Shown one piece after another: positions 37,853 through 49,900 of a stretch of DNA of 64,000 bases. How positions within the stretch are numbered: position 1 is the stretch's first letter; each line of letters opens with the position of its first letter. The notes beneath the pieces were generated by a model that was not told the origin of the DNA, did no database searches, and saw nothing but the letters and a program-made list of their open reading frames with translations. The translations under genes and the position numbers were made by a program. Location: contig VYZI01000112.1 of assembly GCA_013397695.1 (NCBI GenBank), positions 2,305,888-2,369,887 of the forward strand, read 5' to 3'. Source of the DNA: Centropus unirufus. Its lineage: Eukaryota > Chordata > Aves > Cuculiformes > Centropidae.

Positions 37853-37968
37853 ATGTCCTCCCCCAAGAGCGGCTTCTACCGCCAGGACATCGCCAGGACC
37901 CGCTGGGAAGTGCGGGATCGCTACCGGGACCTGCAGCCCGTGGGCTCCGGCGCCTACGGAGCCGTGTG
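37853..37968 (+). CDS. MAPK12: MAPK12 exon 1
   Basis: This exon starts at an ATG with CGCC before it (good Kozak context) and gives MSSPKSGFYRQDIARTRWEV, then RDRYRDLQPVGSGAYGAV, plus two bases (TG) of a Cys codon. Donor is GTAAGC. It is 116 bp with a phase 2 end, as expected for p38 genes. The upstream frame stays open for a while but has no ATG in a convincing context, so this start is preferred. Confidence 0.95.
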
Positions 37969-40900
37969 GTAAGCGCGGAGCGCCGGGATGGGATTGGGGA
38001 GGGGAGCGTCTGTCCCGGGACTGGGAACGGCGGTGGGAGCGTCTGTCCCGGGAATGGGAACAGCGATGGGAGCGTCCGTCCCGAGATTGGGGTGGGNNNN
38101 NNNNNNNNNNNNNNNNNNNNNNNNNNNNNNNNNNNNNNNNNNNNNNNNNNNNNNNNNNNNNNNNNNNNNNNNNNNNNNNNNNNNNNNNNNNNNNNNNNNN
38201 NNNNNNNNNNNNNNNNNNNNNNNNNNNNNNNNNNNNNNNNNNNNNNNNNNNNNNNNNNNNNNNNNNNNNNNNNNNNNNNNNNNNNNNNNNNNNNNNNNNN
38301 NNNNNNNNNNNNNNNNNNNNNNNNNNNNNNNNNNNNNNNNNNNNNNNNNNNNNNNNNNNNNNNNNNNNNNNGATGGGAGCGTCTGTCCCGGGATTGTGAG
38401 CTGCGGTGGGAGCGCCTGTCCCGGGACGGGGAAGGAAGGCGGTGCCCAGCCCGATCCCCTCCCCTGTGTCGCTGTGCTCTGCCAGCTTTTCCCGGTGGCT
38501 GTTCCCGGCGCTGCTGGAGGCTGCCCCGCTGCCCACCTGGGATGGGATACCTGGTTTGCGTTGCTGCTGGTTTTTCGGCTTTTTTTTTGGTGTGCTTTTT
38601 TATTAAAGTCTTTTTAGGATTTTGTTGGGTTTTTTTTTCATCCTCCCCAGATGTTCCTCTTTAAAGCTTTCGAAAAATTTGGCCGCTTTTCCTTGCAGAG
38701 CCTGGCCGCGGTTTAAAGGATTGAAACGAGGCGTGGGATGCCGCGGCGGAGAAATGTCCTGGGGATGTGGATGCCTTCCCTGGGCACGGGCAGGACTTGG
38801 CGGGCTGGGCTGGGCGGGAGGGAGATTTTCTGCCGGGGCTATCCCTGCCCCTCGCGCTTTCCATCCTTACTGGCCAAACTCTTCCCTTCAAGCTCAGCCG
38901 TGGACGGGAGGAGCGGAGCCAGGGTGGCCATCAAGAAGCTGTACCGCCCGTTCCAGTCGGAGCTCTTCGCCAAGCGAGCCTACCGGGAGCTGCGCCTCCT
39001 CAAGCACATGAAGCACGAGAACGTGAGTCGGGTCCTCGGCGGATCCACCCTGGCCCCCCCAGGGCCCGGACAGAACGGGCGGATCGGGATGGGCGGGTGT
39101 GTAGCTGAATGGAATTCGGGAATCTTTTGCCTGCCTGCCCTCTGCCTACAAGCATGCGTTTGTGCCAACTGGAATATCCTGTGGGAAGCAGCCCTTCGCT
39201 TCCATTTAGGAAGGGTTGCGTGGGGAAGGACCACAGTGGAATTTGAGCTGGTGGGAAAGATTAAGGCCCGGTAACTACAGGCTCCATCACTGTATGCGTG
39301 TGGGAATGCCGAGCATGGATCCATGCCTGCCTCCCTCGGGTGCCAGCATCCCTTTTTTCCTGAACTTGTGCAAAAGCATCTGTGGCACATCTGCACACCT
39401 CTGGGAAGGGAGGTAGGGTTTTCTTTCTTTTATCTTTCATGAAGCACTTGGAAGTTTTGTTTTCATACTGATGTAAACTAAGAAAAGCTCATGATGAGTA
39501 AATGAATTGCTTTACTGGGAAGCAGAGAGAAGGATAGGGAGCTCTGCAAAGATTCACACATTGAGGAGGAACAACAGCCGTAGATAGAAGTGTTGAAAGT
39601 ATCATTGAGATAAAAATACTCAGTCCTAGCAGTGCTCAGGGGTTTAAGAAAAAAATAGAGGAGATATTTGGGAAAACACTTTTTATGAAATCAAAGTGTG
39701 GATTCCAGGTGAGAAGGGTCCCAGTGGGCTTGGAGCATCACAGTTAAATGCTGCTCATGAAGAATGCGTGTGGAAAAGAAAAGAGTTTGGAGGGAGTTAT
39801 TAAAATGATACATAAGAAGAACCTGGTTTAAAGTGTTATTAATCTGAGGGATTAGAGCATAGGTTCATTCAGACGGCCCGAAAGGAAAACAAAGAGGTTG
39901 AAAGCAGGGAACAGAAAAATTGGTAATAACAATATCCAGTCGTTGCTACTTAACATTATGGTATTAATATTGTGAGTGCTAACAATATCCAGGTTAATTT
40001 TGGAGAATGATCTATGGAATATCCTGACTCTCCAGAAAAAAAGGACCTTTTTGTAGCCTTAAGGACCTGTGCATTGCCTGTTATCGTTTTAGTTTGAATC
40101 TTTTACGGCATGTGATCATCTTACTTCAAAGTATCGTAACCACTGCTGAATGTGTTGAAGCGTTAACATTTGCAGGGAGTTTGTGTCATGCATGGGCTTT
40201 CCCACTCCCAACATTTTTTTTTACTGAATGTTTGGGAGCAGCGCAGCTCGTGAAGTTGCCAAGCTCCTAACCACGTCCAGAATTTTGAGATTATTTTTCT
40301 TCTATTTCCCAGAATATTCTGTTGGGTAATGTTTTCCACTCCTGGCTGGTTTTATGCAGTGTATGCCCTTCAGGATAATATTTTGGAACCCCTCCATGGA
40401 CTTGTTTGATAATTAAAGAGTCTGGCAGCAAATTTTCACTGGGGAATGTGAGCACAATCTGTAAAACTTTCAAATCCATATAGAATTTACACTCTTGGGA
40501 AACAGTTTGGGCCATAGAAAGTAGAATATTTTCTTTATACTACAGAAAAGTTTTACCATGAATTATGGCATCTGCTCATCAGAGAACAAATAAATGATTC
40601 GGCAGGGATTTGTGGGCACCATGGATCCAGAAGCTGGCTACCCTTCTGTGAGGAGGCCAAGATGGCAGTACAGCCCATCAAGAGAATTCCCAACCACCAT
40701 CCCAGCCTCGCACCCGGTCCGGTGTTTCAGCTGTGGTGACTTAGGGATAGCAACAACCCCTTTTAGGGTTTCTAGTTCCTGTGCTGATCTCAGGACACTC
40801 CTTTCGCCCCACCACCTGTCCAAAATTAGCCTAGGCTGGCAGGATTGCTCCTTGTCAGGATTTTCAGCTCCCCTTTGACTTGTCACCATTCTGCCAAAGA

Positions 40901-43900
40901 GTCTCTTTTTTGCCTGTTTCCACCAAAGGGTGGATTTAAAGGCAGACAGTGAGTTCCTTTCCCGTTCACACTGGCAGCTCCCAGGGTCCTGGACACACCT
41001 GTCTTGGTACGTACAGCAGCGGCAGGGCAGCTCTCGGTCCTTTGTTGTTGCCTTTGTGGCTTTGTGGGTCTGGCTGGGGAGTCTTCAACAGGCCCCGCTC
41101 ACATGGCTCCTTATCTCCTTATAACAGGAATTAGGAGAGTTTAACAGTGATTGAAGTATCTTTCCTGATCTTTCTGTTAACTGATTTATTATACTTATAA
41201 AATAGCAGTTGTCTGCCTTTCTGGCTGTACTATAAATACAACTGATGCAAAAAAGCAATAAAGCTGGAGTAGTTGTTTCAAAGGCCACAATACAATAGCG
41301 ATGCTCCTTTTATCTCTGTCCTGGGTGGTGGTAATCCTATGGATGTAGAGGAGGTGGTGTGGGATAGCCAGTTTAAGGGTATTGCCACGATGGATTAGGC
41401 TTGGTATATTGTTGCAGTCATCTGCCAGTACAAATCTTCACCTTGCTTGTTCTCCTGCTTCAGGATACAAAGTACTTCAAGGTTCTGTGTATTTGCTGTA
41501 TAAAATTACATCCAGTTTCCTCTTCTGATCTGTTTTTTTCTTTTAAACTGGCTTCTGATAATCCCGATGCATTTGATGTCAGATTCCCTGAAAAGTGTGA
41601 TGTTTTTTCACCGTGATTACCCCTCAGTGAACCACCTCTGCCCTTCACAGCTTTCAGGGAAGTGCTGTGTTAAGCATGTAGCAATACATTATTATAGTTT
41701 ATTTAACTTTACGCTGTATTCAGAGTAATGGATGAAATCATAATGGCCTGACACGTTGTATAAAAGTAGCATCTCTGATCTTCCATTAACGTAGCAGAAG
41801 ACAGCGTTAAGCCCGTGCCACAGTGATATAATTCATCAACGTGTCATGCTTCAGTGAAGAAAACTGAGGAAAATTTATGGTTAATACGCTGGGTGACCTC
41901 CATTATGGACCCTCTGAGGATACGTCCATCTCCTTAATGTGGAAGGGTTGTAGGATGGCCGGGAATCCTGTAAAAAACAAATATAGGTGTCGTCCTACTG
42001 AATTCTACTGGAATTGACTATTAACTTGTAAGGAAGTGAACTCATGGGTCAGTTTGCTTGTCTATTTAGGCATTTTCAGGATGAGGCAGCTCTGGTTGCT
42101 GGGGTGACCATCTGTCATTAAATATGTTAGACCTTTGTGGTCTCCCTGGCGACTCTCAAGCTAGGGACGTCATTTAAATGTGGTTGAGGAATATTTCTAC
42201 GTAAATAGCTATGTAATAGCTACGTAAATAGCTACGTAAATAGCTATGTAAATTTCTACTTGCTAGCCTGGGACTTCTCATCAAAGCTTTGCAAATAAAT
42301 CCAGAGGAGAAATGATGTTGAGGACCACAGGGCAGGGGCTGTGTGAGGAGTATCTGGCTGTTAGGAGGTGGATCACCATCTTTTTGGTAGGTCTCCCAAT
42401 TTGTGATGATCCGGGATGCTTCACAACCATCATAAGCTCTTGCCTGTCAGCTGTCTAACTCTGATCTGTTTCTCAGGCGTTGCCAAAAAGAAAAGTTAAT
42501 TTCCAGTGGGGTAAACTGCCGGATCACTGTGTAGCTGCATAAATAGATATTCTGGCACAAGAGTGAGAATGGTGTAAAAATGAAGAATAAAAAAAGCTAA
42601 GGCAGAATGAAGAAAGCTCTGTTTTGGGCTTTTTTTTTTCTTAATTTATTTATTCATGCAAGCTTGAAGTATTCATCCTACTTCAACATTAGCAGCTCTT
42701 AATTATTCATTTGTCATCTGTTGCATCTTCTATAGAACAGCCTGTTTAGCTCTGAGAAGTTTTTTTTCCAGTAGTGCTGCTTTTGTTCCCCGTTTTTTAC
42801 CATTTTGTGTTCAGTTAAAGTGAGGAGCTTTTAAAACTACCTATCATGGCTCTGGCTGAAGACAGAGAACAGTGAAAACATGGTGAGCGTTCTAACTTTG
42901 TCCCTGGCTTTGATTCTCAAGCGTTTGCATAGCTCCACATTCCTCTATTCCTCTGAAGTTACCAGAGATGTCTGTGTATGTAATGCTAAACCCAGATAAA
43001 TAAGCAGAGGCACAGACCCTTTAGTTTCATTTGGCAAATTACTTGGATTTTATTATGCGTTTGGCTGGAAGCGATACCACGATAATAACCACTCTTGTTG
43101 AAACAACTGCATAGTGTTCTCACCTCCTGGTTTGCTAGCAGAAGTTTTGAAGTTGCCAGCAGGAGTGCCTGATAGCTGGTGAGGGGAGATGGCACTGGAG
43201 AGAGAAGCAGCAGCTCACACTGATGTTTTGTGTCAGCACAGAGTACGGAATTTATGAAAGTGGGGTATGTGCAGATGTGCCTGTCTGTGTGTGTATACCT
43301 ATGGATACACATACGCCCATTCAGTAATTCCGAGCCAATTCTACCAATGTAAATTCTGGATGTGTTTCTGGCATACAATTTTTGACAAATGCCCATTAAA
43401 TGCTCCTCGGGTCGGTTAATATTCTGCAGATGTTTTCTCTTCCTGGAAACCGTGCATGTAAGAGGCAACTGCAGTGTTTGTTTAAAGGTACGCTATATTA
43501 TGCTCTCATTGATTGCTCTGAGTGGAAATTATTCCCTGGTGTATTCCCACATCTGAAGACCAACGTGTGTTTTGCATTATGAGAACCATGTAGCTGCTTT
43601 TTTTTTCCTCCTTTTGGAAAGAACTTCAGTATCCAACAGACACGAAATTGCAGTTATGTTTCTGAGGATGATGCAGGCCATCACTTTTCAGTTGGCTAAT
43701 ATTTAATTCTATTAAACATCCTTTATTTTGAAAGCATGTTAGGCTTCTTATTTACACCTACACAGTAGGTGGAGTTTGCTTCTCCAAGGGAGGAGTTTGT
43801 TCCAGAGAAAAGAATGAGGCATCCTGTGTTCCTGCCAGAGGAAATATTAAAACTGTCACCTTTCTCATCTCATCTCACCTGACGTGAGCGTTGTACACTG

Positions 43901-46900
43901 CAGAGCCTGTTGCTCTTCCAAAATCAGACCAAGAAAGGAGTTGTAGATGACTGATGCCTTTACAGATGAAAACATGCTCACTGTGTTTGAAGAGGTTTCC
44001 TTGTGGCACGTTCTGTAGGGCTGCACCAGCTAAAAATTCACATTCTTTGGGTACATGAGGAATCCTGGCTGGTGATTGTGAACCTCCTCATTGGGTCCAC
44101 ATGAAAGCAAAAATACAAATATAACTGGATAGTTTATTGTTGTCCAAAGGTTGTTGGGGAGAAACGCTCCTGGCTGCTTTCCTGCAGGCTGCAAGCTTAG
44201 CACAGCTAAGGACCTGACAGGACACCAGAGCCACTTGTTTTGGTACTCAAAAGCCAATAATTCAGCGCAGTGATATCCGTTGTCCGTCCTGCAATTTTGA
44301 CAAACCTGCCTCACGCTCTTTTCTCTAGGCTGGGCTTCAGCCAAAGGCCATTTATGCACATAGGTATTAGTAAAGCAGACTGATTAACCTAGTGCAGTAA
44401 TTTAAAATAAGGAAGACAGAACTGAAACACAAACCTTCTCTTTGGATTGTCATTGCTCCAGAGATGAACATATGTCTGTCTGCAGGATTTTAATCTGCCC
44501 TGTGTTACATGTAGGTCCTTTAAATAACAGAGCAGTGATGCTTGGAGTTATGGCTTTTGCTGAGTGGCAGGAGGAAAGGAAAGGAGCTCTTGGTCATCCT
44601 TCACGTCATGTCACAGTAATCGGTGAGAAAGAAAAGCGTCCGTGGTGCAAGCCTTGTGCACGGGTGGGTAAAGTGTTAAAACGTTTGAGACTTCTTAGCG
44701 CAGTAAAAGGAAGCAGGTTCCCCATGGTGTGGAACAGCACAGGAACATGGCGTTGAAGCTAACCAGGGCGCCCCAGCAGGGATTTGCTTGCATTTGTAGC
44801 CCAAATGCCAAAGCCACTCGGCTTCACTGTGTTTTCACGCATAACATCCACAACAGAAAGCAGCACTGGGTGTGTAAGGGACATAACCCCCATTATTCGT
44901 CTGTGCAAGATCCTGCTCTGTCATTGACGTGCTCCTGCTCTCATCAGAAAGTTTCCTTTGTGGAAACGCATCAATGGTCCTTGAAGGAAAGTCATCCAAG
45001 ACATGAAACTGCTGGGAAGGCTGGAGATGAGGACCTCTTCGCTGTTGTGCTCCAAGGCTGGAAAATATGTTTGGCAAAGGAGGCAGCTGAGAAGGAAAGG
45101 GCAGAAACCTCCTTACTGTACAAAACTGTTACTGATTTGTTGACAGCAGCTAAGGTTGGTCCGTACAAACATCTTGGGAGGGCAGGACAGACAATAGGGA
45201 TAAGAAAGGCTGGAGACACTACCACCCACCCCCCACCGGCTTCACAGGGAAGAGACACAATCAGCAAAATAAACAGACTGAAAGCCTACCTGTGGGAAAC
45301 AAATCAGACCAGCAGGGGAGTGGATTTGCTGTTCCTGTGGTTTGCTTCACGGGGAGATGGAAGAGACGCAAGTATCACACTCCCTCCTCAAGATTTAAAC
45401 AGGGAAGGTGCTTCAGGAGGCTGGACAAATCTGGGTTGTTTTTTTTTTCAGTCAGATGGGTGGTAGGAGCCAAGGTGCATCCTTTGTGGGCTCATTTATT
45501 CGAGAAATGACTTTTTTTCAGAGTTAATGGGGCTAAAAAAAAAAAAAAAAAGGAGAGCCTGAAAGGGCAGTGCTGCTGCTGGTTTCCACAGTCGCTTTTT
45601 GTTGCCATCGCAGTGTGCGGGGTTCATCCCTTGGCTGTACTTCCACTTCTGATGTCAGGAAGGGTGCTGAAGTGATACCAACAACAGATCTATAGAAGAA
45701 TCCACTGCTGTCTCCATTACATTTCATATAGCCCACAGTATGAAAAATAAATTATTCCTGTAATTCTGGCTTGCTTTGTGCTAAGACATTATCTTTAGGT
45801 ACCACAAAGGGTTGTTTTGGGGTTTTTTTTGCAAATACTGTATTTAATTTAGAGCCTCTTAGACAGACACAGGATTTTCCATGATACTATGCAGCAGGGA
45901 GTTTCCCACACTTTGTGCAGTTCTTTTCCTAAAGAAGTAGCTGGAGTTGTAACTTCCTCAGATGATTTATTTTATCCTGTGCTTAACATATCTGCAGAAA
46001 GCTGTGACCTAAATGGAAATACTACAGACTCTGTTCCAGTACAGGAAAATCATCGCAAAGTACAGCTTATTAAATGAGGATCACGGAGGAAAAGGAAATA
46101 GGTCCCACACTTTCATTTTTGTATTGATTTCACTATTAGTGTGTCTTACCACTTTGTACACTAAAATGGGTTCGGGGATTTTTAGAAAGCTGAAATAAGA
46201 AAAAGGAGTGTTGTGAAGTTCTTGCCATCTTAACAGTGTTTTCTAGTTTTGTATTTTAAATTCCCTTCAGCAGGAGCTGAGCACTGGTCTCGGTGGCTTT
46301 CTTCCCTGCAGAGGATTTGCAGCAATGATGAGCTTGTCTGTCAGTTTGCAGCCTTAACTCAGAAATAATGGTCATTGTGGCACTGAGTAACTACGGGGAG
46401 CTCCACTTACTCGAATGGAGAAGTAACAAAACATTAGTGAGCTTCATTAAGTGTGGTTTTGAGGATGGTGCGTGCTGTCTGGATAAGTGCTTCTCACACT
46501 CCTGTCTGTCTGCAGCAGGCATCTGGTCCTGCCTTGGCACGCAGGTGGGGGGCACAGTGGCCACACTAATTTCATGCCCTGCTCTGCCCATTCTTTCAGC
46601 GTGACATCCCCGTGCCTTTCGCAGCTACATTCCACAGGGTTTGTTTCCTTATGTTTTTGCTCAGGTAAATCAAGGCATGGAATTATCAACTTGTGGAGAA
46701 CAAGCAGGACATGTGAAAAAAGTGGGGCTTAACAGGGAAATAAGTTCATCTTGGCTAAGATTGCTGCTAAAACATTAATGTCCTTTATAATGCTGCAGCC
46801 ATTGGAAAGCATGTGGCTTTTCTGGCTGTGCAGGCTCTGTGTGTGTATACACTGCCTTAGGAAATGCCCATAGAGCTGCATTATGCTTCATTGTCATCAT

Positions 46901-49900
46901 GTACATCTTCTTAATTCCTCTGTCCTCCCTTTCTCTCCCTGCCTCCCCAGAGAAATGGAAAACGTTATGTAAAAGTGTCATGCAAAACACCCAAAAATAA
47001 TTTTAAAAATTTTACTCTAATGTTAACACTGAAGGTATTACTTAAAAAAAATAACAACATCTTCTGTGGGTTTAATTATTGGTTTATGGTACTTATTCAT
47101 ATTTAATTAGTTTTGTATAACCATCCTTGGGAAGATATTACTGGTGATTTTTTTCAAAGAAAACAGTTGCAATTAGCAGTCTTCATTTTTATTAGCTTTT
47201 CTATCTTGTTCATCATTATGACATTTTGATAATATCCAAGCTAACTGTAGTTAAATTTCCCCCTGAATGTGAAAAAGATAAAAGCACACTCCAGAAGGAT
47301 TCCATCACAGCTGGAGATTTTTATTTAAGTTTTAAATAAAGGAAGCAGCCTTTATTTTTAAACACCACTTTAGTAGTGGTGTCCAAAATCCATCTTGGTA
47401 GTCATCAAAGCAGATTTTTCAGTCTTTCTTTTCTTGATTTGACAGTAGCATCAGACAATGGAATATGCCATTACCCCTGATTTCATTCTTGGAGTTTATA
47501 ATTTTGTACCATTGTAGTTTGTGTAACGTGTTGTTCTGAAATTGTGCAGCCATGAGTCAGGCCTGAAAAAGGTTATAAAGGTTATTCGTCTTCTCGCTTG
47601 CTTTGCTGGAAAGTGCTGCCCATCCCTGTCAACCTGGCAGCACCTGGGAGCCCGCAGGAGCCGCCTTCATAGAATTCCTCTCGGCAGACAGAAACAGTCA
47701 GGAATTAGTAGCAGAGAAGCACCAACACTAAAAGCCTGTGCTGTTTAGGCACTGCCTGGATGAAGCAGCTTCCAAGCTGAGATCTGGCTTTGGACGATGC
47801 CAGCTACCCCTGTCGGAGCACTGGGTTCCGTACATTGCATTTTGTTGTGCTCAATGGGCTTGAAAGAAGCCCTGGCAGTTGCCACGGTGCATCGAGTCAG
47901 TTGGTAGAGTTCTGCTGGAAACCGTGCCGGTAGGAAAAACTGATGGGAAATCTGTTTTACTAGATTGTTATTTCTTTCAGTGATAGAACGCTTTTGTTTG
48001 ACAAAAAACACTCTTAAGGAGAACCTAAGGCATAAGCCATAGTAAATCATATTAAGCTCTTGATAATTTACTCTTTATAAAAACAACTTGGTTTCCTTTC
48101 TGTGCTCCAAATTAGATTTTGTAGTCTAAATTGGACCTAAATCACCCTGTTACTGAAAATAGAGGATGCCTAAAATGTTCTTCATTGGCTGGCCCAGCTT
48201 GGCAAAGAGCACTTAGGACTGTTTCAGGTTATAAACTGATTTGTCTGGTTTATTTTCAATACTTCAGGGGTTCAAATTAAAAGATGCTCTCTCCTTTTAA
48301 ATAAAACTGTTAACATGAGGACTTTTTGTTCAAGTAAACACATTTTTTTGTGTTTTTAACATAGGGTCAAACCACCCTCAGTGTTACAAAATTTAGTACA
48401 TAACAAATCCTGGTGTTTCTAGGCAGGTGTTCCTTGTGGCATCTTTATGCCTGTAGTGAATGTCTCAGTAAGGAAATTTTTTTAATCTATTTTTAAGTTA
48501 TTATGCCATTTGGGATTTTTTTGTGTTAAATCTGTATTAATCCACTTTCTTTTTCTCTCCACATTTTTTCCCCTTATTTTTAGGTCATTGGAATATTGGA
48601 TGTGTTCACACCAGATATTACACTGGAGAAGTTTAATGACTTGTAAGTTCTGAGTTGTTTGGGAGCAAGGCTCCTGCTTGGGTGGGAGATGGGGTTGTTG
48701 GTTTTCTTCAAAGGAGAATTCCAAAATTTATAGTTCATGGATTTTTTTCAGACTTTCATCTTCATGAAACACTTGCGCGCGACTTCAGAATTGGTAGGCT
48801 GAGATTTTCAGTCTATCATTAGAAACAATTACCTGTCTGAGAAGGTGTAGACTTCTTTCAGCCCTCAGTTAACAGCAGTTTGGTGGATTCCCTAATCCAC
48901 CTTTCAAGCACTGATTCCTTACTCTAAGGCCCAGGTAGCCCAAATGATAAGACAACTTGTAACCCAAACAAAACCCAGGCTGAAAATGATGCCTGCTACG
49001 TGAATCAAGGGTTTATTTAAGGATTAATTCAAAACTGCTGATGCTGCTGAATTTTTAGTGGTTATCTGCACCGCAGCTTGTAATTCCTGACTGATTTCAC
49101 AGTCTGGTGGTCCAAACAGCGCATGATGTAGATAATTTCTAGCACCAGGCGTGTGCATCTCCCTGACCTTCTGGCAGCATCTCAGACACAAGATATTTAG
49201 CACGTCTGTTGTTTTGCTAATGGATTCTGCTGCAATTCTTTTGAATTAGAGTCATTAGACAAGCAGCGGCCAGAGATCCTGTTAGGGTTAAAGTAGATTT
49301 CATATTACATTCACAGAACTTCTTTGGATTTTATCTAATGTAGCTATGTTTCAAAAACAACCTCGCATATTTGTATGTTAAAAAAGCAAGCTTTCTGCCA
49401 GGAAAATGTAGAAATGAAAATGAAATGCAGGAAACAGGGACCGTGTGTTCGTAATGATGATTTGGGCCAAAATGATGATTGAACCAAAAAGGATGTTGTC
49501 CATATTGCCTGTTGTGCTAGCATTTTATAGACCATATGTTATAAAGTGCATATGTGTATGATTAAGATTCAAGCACTGTGTTTTAAATGAGATCCTAGAA
49601 TCATCCTTCAAGGTTTGGAGGTGCAAGTCAAGTAGGAGGGACGGTTTTATAACTGAAGCAGGCTCATTCCAAATACTTATGAAAATGTATTTAATAAGTC
49701 TGAGTTGGGGGAGAACTTAATATGCTTTCCACAGAAGGAACATCAACAGAGAAGTTAAACTTTGTTTTCCAAGTGACTTGGTCAGTCAATGGGAAACATT
49801 TCATGTATTATACTAGGGAAGATGTAAGATATGTCAATTTCTTCTCTGTATTTGCTCTGTCTTTATACAGTTACAGAAATAAAATGCTCACCTTTTCTAT

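Larger units (their letters stand above)
37969..38892 (+). other. MAPK12: MAPK12 intron 1
   Basis: This intron of about 0.9 kb (length uncertain because of the gap) contains a 33-bp minisatellite and 275 Ns. A T-rich stretch at 38575-38645 precedes a second GC-rich part. Confidence 0.85.
39023..48583 (+). other. MAPK12: MAPK12 intron 2
   Basis: This 9.6 kb intron ends in TTATTTTTAG. It contains a 12-bp TAGCTACGTAAA array, a 239-codon open frame of unknown meaning and an A17 run (listed separately). No conserved gene is recognised. Confidence 0.85.

Noticed and set aside
37588..38664. Long open frames on both strands across the MAPK12 promoter region (up to 358 codons)
   Set aside because: They run through 275 Ns and GC-rich DNA where stops are rare. 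The genuine coding exon here is 37853-37968.
40594..40878. 94-codon frame containing CFSCGD, suggestive of a retroviral zinc knuckle
   Set aside because: The CxxC is not followed by the His and final Cys spacing of a CCHC knuckle, and there is no surrounding gag-like sequence.
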